Source: Paludibacter sp. (GTDB lineage: Bacteria; Bacteroidota; Bacteroidia; Bacteroidales; Paludibacteraceae). Taken from it: a stretch of 14,262 nucleotides of DNA. The notes under the pieces are model-generated. The model was given only the letters and a program-made list of their open reading frames with translations, did no database searches and had not been told where the DNA came from. How positions within the stretch are numbered: position 1 is the stretch's first letter; each line of letters starts with the position of its first letter. The stretch spans positions 1-14,262 of the forward strand of contig JAUSNQ010000040.1 of NCBI GenBank assembly GCA_030655595.1, in the 5' to 3' direction. This document shows positions 5,405-12,338 of this stretch, piece after piece. The translations under genes and the position numbers were made by a program.

Positions 5405-5498
5405 CACACATTTTCATACAATACATACATCTATCTAATTTACATCGCAACAATTCCACCAATCCAACTCACTTGGATTATAATTCATCTTCATCAAA

Positions 5499-6890
5499 AT
5501 GAAAAATAAATACAAAGATCTCATCGAACAAACTTTCGAATTTCCCAATGCTGAATTCGATGTGGTTGACAACAACTTAGAGTGGTGCGGGGTGCCGCTG
5601 ATGGATATCATCAAACAATATGGCACGCCTTTGCGTGTGGCTTATCTGCCTAAAATAGCTGAAAATATACAGAAAGCAAGGCGTATGTTCAATGTGGCGA
5701 TGGCGAAAGTCGACTACAATGCCGACTACCATTATTGCTATTGCACCAAGAGTTCGCATTTCTCGTTTGTGATGGAAGAGGTCTTGAAACATGGGGTACA
5801 TATTGAGACTTCTTCTGCTTTCGACATCAATATCATCGAGTCTTTGCGTGAACAGAACTTGATTAAACCGAATACTTTTGTGATATGTAACGGATTCAAA
5901 CGTCCTCAGTATGTGGAGAATATTCAGAATCTAATGCGCGAAGGTTTTACAAACGTGATACCTATCCTGGATAATAAGTTTGAATTGGACTTACTTCTTC
6001 AGGACTTTGATGTGAAATTCAATGTGGGTATTCGTATTGCTGCGGAAGAGGAACCGAAGTTTGACTTCTACACTTCCCGCTTGGGTATTCGATATAAAGA
6101 TATCATCCCTTATTACAATAATTATATTGCTACAAATCCACAAGTGGGCTTGAAAATGCTGCATTTCTTTATCAATACGGGCGTGAAAGATACTGCCTAC
6201 TACTGGAATGAGCTGAATAAGGCGATTAACCTGTATTGCGAACTGAAAAAGGTTTCGCCGGAACTCGACAGTCTGAATATCGGCGGCGGATTCCCAATCC
6301 AGACACATTTGGACATGACTTTTGATTATGAGTATATTGCTGAAGAGATTGTAGCGCAAATCAAAACAATATGCGCCCAACATAATGTGCCGGAACCGGA
6401 TATCTTCACTGAATTTGGTTCTTATACCGTTGGCGAGAGTGGTGCGATGCTCTATTCTATCGTCAACCAAAAGAAACAAAACGACCGCGAGCTGTGGAAT
6501 ATGATCGATTCGTCGTTCATGACAACCCTGCCTGATACCTGGGCGATTAATCAACGTTATGTGTTCCTGGCCATCAACAACTGGGAGTCGGAATACGAAC
6601 GGGTAAACTTAGGCGGACTGACCTGCGACAGCGAGGATTTCTACAATGCGGAGGTACATTCTAATGCTATTTTCTTGCCTAAAATGCAGCAGGACAGGGA
6701 TCAATACATCGGCTTTTTCCATACGGGAGCGTATCAGGAATCGCTGAGTGGATACGGAGGCATTCAGCACTGTCTGATTCCTGCACCGAAATTGGTAATC
6801 ATTGATAAAGATGAAGACGGGGAATACTTCACGAAATTGTTTGCCAAAGAGCAAAGCTATAAGTCGATGATGAAAATTTTGGGATACTAA
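5499..6890 (+). CDS. Arginine-decarboxylase-like PLP enzyme (alanine racemase fold)
   Basis: Pyridoxal-phosphate decarboxylase of the Orn/Lys/Arg/DAP family 2 (fold type III), most likely arginine decarboxylase making agmatine for polyamine synthesis. In 463 residues: Lys84 in YCTKSSH is the expected Schiff-base lysine; HFFINTG (222-228) occupies the place of the family HFHIGSQ; NIGGGFP (260-266) is the phosphate-binding glycine loop; EFGSYTVGESGA (305-316) corresponds to the EPGR loop; TCDSED (375-380) supplies the active-site Cys376-Asp377 contributed to the partner subunit; and GAYQESLSGYGG (410-421) is the C-terminal motif common in SpeA-type enzymes. Classical SpeA is over 600 residues, so this is a short form; diaminopimelate decarboxylase is usually near 420 and lacks the LTCDSED plus GAYQE combination. 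No agmatine or putrescine genes are adjacent, so the substrate is inferred. It is monocistronic and converges on the next operon. Confidence 0.78.
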   Translation: MKNKYKDLIEQTFEFPNAEFDVVDNNLEWCGVPLMDIIKQYGTPLRVAYLPKIAENIQKARRMFNVAMAKVDYNADYHYCYCTKSSHFSFVMEEVLKHGVHIETSSAFDINIIESLREQNLIKPNTFVICNGFKRPQYVENIQNLMREGFTNVIPILDNKFELDLLLQDFDVKFNVGIRIAAEEEPKFDFYTSRLGIRYKDIIPYYNNYIATNPQVGLKMLHFFINTGVKDTAYYWNELNKAINLYCELKKVSPELDSLNIGGGFPIQTHLDMTFDYEYIAEEIVAQIKTICAQHNVPEPDIFTEFGSYTVGESGAMLYSIVNQKKQNDRELWNMIDSSFMTTLPDTWAINQRYVFLAINNWESEYERVNLGGLTCDSEDFYNAEVHSNAIFLPKMQQDRDQYIGFFHTGAYQESLSGYGGIQHCLIPAPKLVIIDKDEDGEYFTKLFAKEQSYKSMMKILGY

Positions 6891-6894
6891 TTTA

Positions 6895-6985
6895 GCGAAG
6901 AGCGAAGAGCTAAAAGCGAAGAGCGAAGAGCGAATGATGTATCATCCAGCTTTTAGCTCTTAGCTTTTAGTTTTTAGCTCTTAAC
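6895..6985. repeat. Array of degenerate 7-bp repeats in both orientations; likely shared terminator
   Basis: Six consecutive heptamers from 6895 to 6936 read GCGAAGA, GCGAAGA, GCTAAAA, GCGAAGA, GCGAAGA, GCGAATG. After 14 bp, five complementary heptamers from 6951 to 6985 read TTTTAGC, TCTTAGC, TTTTAGT, TTTTAGC, TCTTAAC. AGAGCTAAAAGC (6906-6917) pairs perfectly with GCTTTTAGCTCT (6949-6960), a long stem between converging genes, with T-rich sequence following on the plus strand. The final heptamers contain the stop codon and last residues of the acyltransferase gene. Confidence 0.75.
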
Positions 6986-8122
6986 TGGTAATGCAAGATG
7001 GTTTTTGAGGGGATTGGCGTACATTTCGAGCATTTTGATTTTCAGATAATCAATATCCTTGTTGGGTAGGTCAACTTTGTCGATTTGCATTTCAAGGTAT
7101 TTCTCAAAATCCAGTTTCTCGAGCAAGCTATATGATTTTTCAAATTGTTTTAAATCAAATAAAAGATCAAAAGCAATTTTGTTGACTGTGTAAATCGTAT
7201 AATTTGCGTAAATGCTGCGATCAATTAATTTGGCAATTGCTCCCACCAACTCATTGCGGTTGGTTATTTCAGCACCTAACTCCATGATTTGCTGACTGAT
7301 TTCGCCGGCCATTTTGTAAATCACTTTTCCCTTATAACCCATTACACCGGTTTTCATATTCAGCAAATCGTCAATCGGTGATTTTTTGTGTTCGGGATTA
7401 TCTCTTTTCTGCTGAAACTCCTTGGCTTTGAGGTAATCGCAAGGGTCGAACTCATAAGAAATACTCAACGGACAAATATGCAGTGCTGCCAGATTTTCAG
7501 CAAAACTACCTGTACCGCCCATATTGAACATTTTTAGCAGACTTTCCTGCGTTTTATCATCTGAATCTTTGGCTCTGCCTTCTCGTTGAGCAATCCAGGC
7601 CGACTGTTTCTTATCGTTGATGGTGTGAGCGATGTAAGTCGAAAGCAATTTTGAACTCTCTAACATCTGCTTGGCTCCAGGACTGCGACGCACCAAAAAG
7701 CTTTTGTTCAAACGAACCAAATCTTCAATCCACGGAAAAACCAACAGGTTATCGCCAATTGCAATTTCAACGGTATCCAGATTATTTTCGATCAGTTTCG
7801 CACAAAACAAAGCTGAATCCAATAAGATGTCACGGTGATTCGACACATACAAATATGAACGGGATTGATCAATATTCTCCAAACCATGCAATTCAACACC
7901 TTTTGTCAGATTGGCTTCGATGTACTGCAAAAAAGGATAGACCAGGATTTTTTGAAAGTCGTTGGTATTATCAAAACTTGTCACCCTTTTTCTTAATACA
8001 TCCTTCGGAAGTAAAGGATAAATCGTTCCCAATGTGTTGATAAACCGCTTTTCGTTGCGTAAACGTTCCAAAACAGCAGGGATTTCATCTTGATGATAAC
8101 AACGTATAGAATCGAAGTCCAT
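6974..8122 (-). CDS. PlsC-like glycerolipid acyltransferase
   Basis: Acyltransferase of the PlsC/GPAT superfamily, 382 residues, probably acting on a glycerophospholipid precursor at the inner face of the membrane. Visible motifs: SNHRDILLD at 94-102, the catalytic block, where His96 and Asp102 are separated by five residues rather than the usual four; QREGRAKDSDD (179-189) in place of the acceptor-binding EGTRS block; and ICPLSISYEF (216-225) in the place of the last superfamily block. The C-terminal third (from about 290) is helical and outside the core domain, with no clear membrane segment. The frame is open further upstream to 8224, but that would overlap cdsA by more than 80 bp; the ATG at 8120-8122, 19 bp after the cdsA stop, is preferred. 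It is last in the rsfS-ftsH-LUD-cdsA operon. Its product (phosphatidate, if correct) is the substrate of CdsA. Exact substrate unknown. Confidence 0.78.
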   Translation of the reverse strand: MDFDSIRCYHQDEIPAVLERLRNEKRFINTLGTIYPLLPKDVLRKRVTSFDNTNDFQKILVYPFLQYIEANLTKGVELHGLENIDQSRSYLYVSNHRDILLDSALFCAKLIENNLDTVEIAIGDNLLVFPWIEDLVRLNKSFLVRRSPGAKQMLESSKLLSTYIAHTINDKKQSAWIAQREGRAKDSDDKTQESLLKMFNMGGTGSFAENLAALHICPLSISYEFDPCDYLKAKEFQQKRDNPEHKKSPIDDLLNMKTGVMGYKGKVIYKMAGEISQQIMELGAEITNRNELVGAIAKLIDRSIYANYTIYTVNKIAFDLLFDLKQFEKSYSLLEKLDFEKYLEMQIDKVDLPNKDIDYLKIKMLEMYANPLKNHLALPVKS

Positions 8123-8141
8123 GGTAATTACGAATAAATTT

Positions 8142-8954
8142 TTACTTAAAAAGAAAACTGAGATAGATGAAGATCGCCGGTGCAACCAACAACATGCTGT
8201 CGAAACGATCGAGCAAGCCTCCATGTCCGGGAATCACATCTCCTGAGTCTTTTACGTGAACGGTACGCTTCATCAACGATTCAAGCAAATCACCAAATGT
8301 ACCGAAAACAACCACTATTTCTGCAAAAATCAACCACTCAATCAGGCTTATCTCCGGGATAAACAACGAAAACACATAACCTGAAATCAATGTAGTGATG
8401 GCACCACCGAAAAAACCCTCCCAGGATTTCTTGGGTGATATCCTTTCAAAAAGCCGGTTTTTACCAAATGTAATCCCCACCAAATAAGCTCCGGTGTCGT
8501 TGATCCATATCATGGCAAAAACGGCAATCAGCAACAAGGGCTGATAAGATTCAATATAAAGAATAAAATTTAACAAGGCAAAGGGCAAAGCAATAACAAC
8601 TTGTCCCATTAAAAAATATGCCCAGTTGTGAATGGGGTTCTCTTTTTTGCGGTAAAGTTCGACAATCAGCACCAACACAACATACAAGCCATACACCGAA
8701 TAACCGGGATAGTGCACCAATTGCGAAGCATACAAAAATGAAGTGGTAAATAATATGATAGTGCCGATAATAGAAAGGAAAGGCAAGACTTCAATCTCCG
8801 ACAGTTTATTGGTCAATTTATGAAACTCAAAAACGGTCCACGCAGCAATAATGGCAAAAGCAATTGCATAAGTATAAGGGCTAACCCAGATAGAGCCAAC
8901 GATTATAACAACAAAAAAAAATCCGCTCAAGGTGCGCATTAAAAAATTATTCAT
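8142..8954 (-). CDS. cdsA: Phosphatidate cytidylyltransferase (CDP-diacylglycerol synthase)
   Basis: Inner-membrane enzyme converting phosphatidic acid and CTP into CDP-diacylglycerol, the branch point for phosphatidylethanolamine and phosphatidylglycerol-type lipids. The 270-residue protein has about eight or nine hydrophobic segments (for example 9-25, 27-45, 57-78, 85-102, 110-132, 180-198 and 253-269). The family signature is complete at 226-250: SLMKR, KDSGDVIPGHGG and LLDR. Other conserved pieces are NDTGAYLVG and SPKKSWEGFFGG before it, and GTFGDLLESL. Length is normal for the family. The ATG (8952-8954) overlaps the upstream gene's TGA by 4 bp, so translation is coupled. In many bacteria cdsA lies near dxr and rseP; a probable rseP end lies at the right edge of this window, but here an ftsH operon and a lipoprotein gene lie between. 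Confidence 0.96.
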   Translation of the reverse strand: MNNFLMRTLSGFFFVVIIVGSIWVSPYTYAIAFAIIAAWTVFEFHKLTNKLSEIEVLPFLSIIGTIILFTTSFLYASQLVHYPGYSVYGLYVVLVLIVELYRKKENPIHNWAYFLMGQVVIALPFALLNFILYIESYQPLLLIAVFAMIWINDTGAYLVGITFGKNRLFERISPKKSWEGFFGGAITTLISGYVFSLFIPEISLIEWLIFAEIVVVFGTFGDLLESLMKRTVHVKDSGDVIPGHGGLLDRFDSMLLVAPAIFIYLSFLFK

Positions 8955-9613
8955 GCAATTGTATTAGATGTTTCAATTTTATGCTGAACAAAGATAAACA
9001 ATTCTTTTGGACCATGTGCGCCAAGCACCAAAGTTTTTTCTATATCAGCAGTGCGACTGGGCCCTGTAATGATAGATATTTCGGAGGGGAGATTCCCCTC
9101 GTATTTGGCTTTCAAATGCTCCAATGCATCCTGCGGATAATGCACCAATTGGGCTGCAGAGGCCAATACTATGTGGATAGGCGGAAAGGCAACCATTTGT
9201 CGGCCGGAGCTACCTGCAGAACTCACAAGCACACTGCCTGTACGAGCAATCAGCGATTCACAGCCTGTTATCCCGGCGGATATGCGTTCAAAAATATCTT
9301 CCTCACTCTCAACCGGTATGTTGCTTGCCTTTAGTTTCGCTGCAATTTCGGCATCTCTTGTAAAAAGAAACGACAGCCCCTTTTGTTCAACAAGGGCTGC
9401 CAGTTTTTTATACATATCATGTTCTCCATCGCAAAGCACACACTGACCCCCAACTGCTTCCAACTCCTGTTTGAAACAAGTCAACGGATCGGGCAAAACA
9501 GCTTTGTAAATTTCTTCCTGTTGATAGTCCACATCAGCAGATTCAGCACGACGATCATCGGCTACAGCATTTATTCGGTCTAAAATTGATTGCTTTGAAT
9601 CACTTACACGCAT
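8951..9613 (-). CDS. Stand-alone LUD-domain protein (LutC/YkgG family)
   Basis: LutC/YkgG-like protein of 220 residues. LutC works with LutA and LutB in L-lactate oxidation in Bacillus subtilis, but neither partner is present here. Family features: GITGCESLIARTGSVLVSSA at 114-133 followed by GSSGR; FPPIHIVLASAAQLV at 143-157; and the diagnostic GPSRTADIEKTLVLGAHGPK at 184-203. The first 75 residues contain Cys46, Cys58 and Cys61, which are not arranged as an iron-sulfur motif. The gene starts 12 bp after ftsH and overlaps cdsA by 4 bp, inside an operon for membrane quality control and phospholipid synthesis, so a role other than lactate use is likely; this is inference. Identity as a LUD protein is secure, function is not. 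Confidence 0.88.
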   Translation of the reverse strand: MRVSDSKQSILDRINAVADDRRAESADVDYQQEEIYKAVLPDPLTCFKQELEAVGGQCVLCDGEHDMYKKLAALVEQKGLSFLFTRDAEIAAKLKASNIPVESEEDIFERISAGITGCESLIARTGSVLVSSAGSSGRQMVAFPPIHIVLASAAQLVHYPQDALEHLKAKYEGNLPSEISIITGPSRTADIEKTLVLGAHGPKELFIFVQHKIETSNTIA

Positions 9614-9625
9614 ACTATCCCTGAT

Positions 9626-11734
9626 TTATGACGACTTTTTCTTGTCAGTTTTTTTGGCTTTATCTTCTTTTTCGATTACTTCTTCCAAAATCACTTCTGC
9701 AACATCCGACTTGCTCGGGTCCACATCCTTATCCACATCAACTGTTGATTTCGGATCTATTTCAGTCACTTCGGCAACAGCTTCTGCCTCTTCATCATTG
9801 CCGTTTTGCAAAATCAGCTCATCATGGCGGGTTGCCCAAATGCGTTTTCCGAAAACAGCTTCGAGATCTTCCGCAAAAATAACTTCACGAACCAATAGCA
9901 ATTCGGCTAATTTGTTATGACCTTCAGCATGTTCTTTCAAAATCTTTTTCGCACGCTCATATTGTTCAGCAACAATCTTCTTGGCTTCTGCATCAATCAG
10001 TTCAGCTGTTTTTTCGCTGTAAGGCTTTGTAAAACCATAATCTGAATTTCCGGTTGAATCGAAATAACTCAAATTGGGTAATTGATCGCTCATACCAAAA
10101 TAAGCAACCATGGCATAAGCCCGTTTGGTAATTCGTTCCAAATCGTTGATTGCTCCGGTAGAAATTTGATTCAGGAACAGTTCCTCGGCAGCGCGTCCGC
10201 CCAAAGTAGAACACATTTCATCCAATAAATGATCGCGGTTGGTCAATTGACGCTCTTCAGGCAAATACCAGGCAGCGCCCAAAGCTTCTCCACGCGGCAC
10301 AATCGTAACCTTCACCAAAGGACTGGCATGTTCTAAAGTCCAACTGATGGTCGCATGACCCGCTTCGTGATAAGCGATGGATTTCTTTTCAGATTGTGTG
10401 ATGATTTTCGATTTCTTTTCTAATCCACCCACAATTCGATCGACTGCATCCAGGAAATCCTGTTTCTCAACAAATGATTTACCCTTTCTGGCAGCAATTA
10501 AAGCAGCTTCATTACACACATTGGCAATATCAGCACCGGAAAAACCGGGTGTTTGTCTGGCTAGGAAATTAACATCTACAGTCTCATTAATCTTAATCGG
10601 TCGTAAATGCACATTGAAAATTTGTTTTCTTTCGTGCACATCCGGCAGATCAACATGTATCTGTCTGTCGAAACGACCGGCACGCAACAAAGCTTTATCC
10701 AAAATATCAGCCCTGTTGGTTGCAGCTAAAATAATCACCCCACTGTTAGAGCCAAAACCATCCATCTCAGTCAACAACTGATTCAGAGTATTTTCTCTTT
10801 CGTCGTTGCTACCCATATTGGGATTTTTACCACGAGAGCGTCCTACAGCATCAATTTCATCAATAAAAATTATACACGGAGATTTTTCTTTGGCCTGTCG
10901 GAACAAGTCACGCACACGGGAAGCACCCACGCCGACAAACATTTCGACGAAATCAGAGCCCGACATAGAAAAGAAAGGCACATCGGCTTCTCCGGCAACT
11001 GCTTTTGCAAGCAAGGTTTTACCAGTTCCCGGAGGTCCTACCAACAAAGCTCCTTTCGGGATTTTCCCACCCAATTCAGTATATTTTCCCGGATTCTTGA
11101 GAAAAGAAACAATTTCTTCAATTTCCTGTTTGGCTCCTACGAGTCCTGCAACATCTTTAAAAGTAGTTTTATTCTCGGTATTGCCTTTATCAAAAAGCTG
11201 CGCCTTCGATTTTCCTACATTGAAAATACCTCCGGCACCACCGCCACCCATTTGTCCCGACATCCTCCTGGTCATAAAAACAAAGAACAGGATGAGCAAT
11301 AAAAACGGGAATACACTGTATATGAAGATTTCAAAATAGTTTTTACTATCCTTATATGAAACTTCCTGAAAATTTGTTTCAGATATAAATTCTTCAAACT
11401 TGTCTGCACTGGGTATTTTCACACTGATTTTACGATCCTTTTTGTAAGTTTCGTAATTATCACCGAAAACTTTTTTCATGTTTTCAGGATTATCTTTCAC
11501 GACCGCTTCAACCACATTTTTTTGTGGAAAAACTTCGATGCTTTGAATATAACCCTCTTCAACAAATTGTTTGAAAGTCGGATAAGATGGAATGTCCTTA
11601 ATTGGCACATTATCTCCAAAGAAATAAGAGCCGATTAAGACCACGACAATAATTCCGTAAATCCAGGAGAGATTAAATTTTGGTTTTTTCCCTCCCGCTT
11701 TTACAGGAGGAGTTTGATTGTTTTTTGGTTCCAT
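9626..11734 (-). CDS. ftsH: ATP-dependent zinc metalloprotease FtsH
   Basis: Membrane-anchored AAA+ protease that degrades misassembled membrane proteins and selected regulators as a hexamer. The 702 residues show: transmembrane segment 1 at about 23-40; an extracytoplasmic domain to about 137; transmembrane segment 2 at about 138-154; a Gly-rich linker; Walker A GPPGTGKT (233-240); the pore loop MFVGVG (265-270); Walker [10 protein letters not shown] (287-295); the second region of homology with [20 protein letters not shown] (337-356), including arginine fingers; the zinc site HEAGH (456-460) with Asp531 in GAINDLER as the likely third ligand; and an acidic, lysine-tipped tail (about 645-702) that is longer than in E. 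coli (family about 640). [11 protein letters not shown] at 485-495 is a form I associate with Bacteroidota. It lies 8 bp after rsfS. FtsH controlling lipid synthesis is known in E. coli (LpxC); co-transcription with cdsA and an acyltransferase here fits that theme. Confidence 0.98.
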   Translation of the reverse strand: MEPKNNQTPPVKAGGKKPKFNLSWIYGIIVVVLIGSYFFGDNVPIKDIPSYPTFKQFVEEGYIQSIEVFPQKNVVEAVVKDNPENMKKVFGDNYETYKKDRKISVKIPSADKFEEFISETNFQEVSYKDSKNYFEIFIYSVFPFLLLILFFVFMTRRMSGQMGGGGAGGIFNVGKSKAQLFDKGNTENKTTFKDVAGLVGAKQEIEEIVSFLKNPGKYTELGGKIPKGALLVGPPGTGKTLLAKAVAGEADVPFFSMSGSDFVEMFVGVGASRVRDLFRQAKEKSPCIIFIDEIDAVGRSRGKNPNMGSNDERENTLNQLLTEMDGFGSNSGVIILAATNRADILDKALLRAGRFDRQIHVDLPDVHERKQIFNVHLRPIKINETVDVNFLARQTPGFSGADIANVCNEAALIAARKGKSFVEKQDFLDAVDRIVGGLEKKSKIITQSEKKSIAYHEAGHATISWTLEHASPLVKVTIVPRGEALGAAWYLPEERQLTNRDHLLDEMCSTLGGRAAEELFLNQISTGAINDLERITKRAYAMVAYFGMSDQLPNLSYFDSTGNSDYGFTKPYSEKTAELIDAEAKKIVAEQYERAKKILKEHAEGHNKLAELLLVREVIFAEDLEAVFGKRIWATRHDELILQNGNDEEAEAVAEVTEIDPKSTVDVDKDVDPSKSDVAEVILEEVIEKEDKAKKTDKKKSS

Positions 11735-11742
11735 GTACCGGT

Positions 11743-12120
11743 TTAATTTAAATTTTCTATCAGTTGAAGATCGGCATCAGCCCAGAGGTGCTCAATATCA
11801 TAGAACTTGCGGGCGGGGCGTTGAAATACATGTACGATGATCTGTCCATAATCCATAGCAATCCACTCAGCGTTTTCGAATCCGTCGGTAGCATAGGGTT
11901 TAATATCAATCTGTTCTCGTACAAAGTCTTTGATGGAGAGAGCAACTGCATTCACATGCACACTCGAATCACCTTCACAAATCACAAAATAACTGCAAGG
12001 TGCGTCCTTCAGCTTTTTCATATTCACTACTACAATTTCTTTTCCTTTACGTTCTTGAATACCTTCGACAATTTTTTCTACAATTTGTTCGTTTTCAATT
12101 ACTTTTGATTTTTTAGCCAC
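11743..12120 (-). CDS. rsfS: Ribosome silencing factor RsfS (IojAP/YbeB family), GTG start
   Basis: RsfS binds protein L14 on the large ribosomal subunit and blocks joining with the small subunit, lowering translation in starvation. The 125-residue product carries the family core: KEIVVVNMKKLKDAPCSYFVICEGDSSVHVNAVA at 27-60, ATDGFENAEWIAMDYGQIIVHVF at 77-99 and FYDIEHLWADA at 106-116. Only a GTG (12118-12120) gives the full protein: going upstream the frame meets a TAA within six codons with no ATG, and the next internal ATG is residue 34, inside the domain. Its C-terminus ends 8 bp before ftsH. The gene is the first of the five-gene operon and has a promoter about 30-60 bp upstream. Confidence 0.95.
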   Translation of the reverse strand: MAKKSKVIENEQIVEKIVEGIQERKGKEIVVVNMKKLKDAPCSYFVICEGDSSVHVNAVALSIKDFVREQIDIKPYATDGFENAEWIAMDYGQIIVHVFQRPARKFYDIEHLWADADLQLIENLN

Positions 12121-12148
12121 AATAGAATGCTGTTTTTAATTAATGATG

Positions 12149-12180
12149 CAAATATAATCTTTAAATGCTGAGTGATAAAA
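12149..12180 (-). promoter_or_regulatory. Promoter of the rsfS-ftsH-LUD-cdsA-acyltransferase operon
   Basis: Minus strand: -7 TATATTTG (12149-12156), 20-bp spacer, TTTT at 12177-12180 (one mismatch to TTTG). Transcription would start near 12142-12146, leaving a leader of about 25 nt before the GTG start. No further promoter of this quality was noticed in the tight gaps between the five genes. Confidence 0.6.
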
Positions 12181-12275
12181 TATCTTTTGGTTTTTTAGCA
12201 CCCGGCTATGGTAGTTGTCAAATACTATTCCTCAATCAGATTTAGCGGAAAAGCCGACAAAATGACAGATACATA

Positions 12276-12315
12276 TAAAAAACAAAAAATCCGGCACAAT
12301 GTTCTGTGCCGGATT
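12276..12315 (-). terminator. Intrinsic terminator of the TPR lipoprotein gene
   Basis: A perfect 10-bp stem, ATCCGGCACA (12289-12298) with TGTGCCGGAT (12305-12314) and a 6-nt loop, lies 24 bp after the stop at 12339. On the minus strand it runs into TTTTTTGTTTTTT. It insulates the lipoprotein gene from the rsfS operon. The remaining 12181-12275 shows nothing else. Confidence 0.92.
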
Positions 12316-12338
12316 ATTTTGTTTTTTATATAAACTGC

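Noticed and set aside
5991..6554. 187-codon open frame on the minus strand
   Set aside because: Antisense to the core of the PLP decarboxylase, whose motifs are unambiguous; no family resemblance and no promoter.
8123..8224. N-terminal extension of the acyltransferase to 8224
   Set aside because: It would overlap the cdsA C-terminal coding region by 83 bp and adds a non-family Ser/Cys-rich segment; the ATG at 8122 gives normal operon spacing.
9626..9820. Acidic/Lys-rich tail of FtsH as a sign of fusion or frameshift
   Set aside because: Variable charged C-terminal tails after the protease domain are normal for FtsH; frame is continuous and the stop is followed directly by the next gene.
10806..11339. 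177-codon open frame on the plus strand
   Set aside because: It lies entirely antisense to the AAA domain of ftsH, shows low-complexity Ser/Pro-rich sequence and no recognisable family; it is a shadow of a conserved gene.
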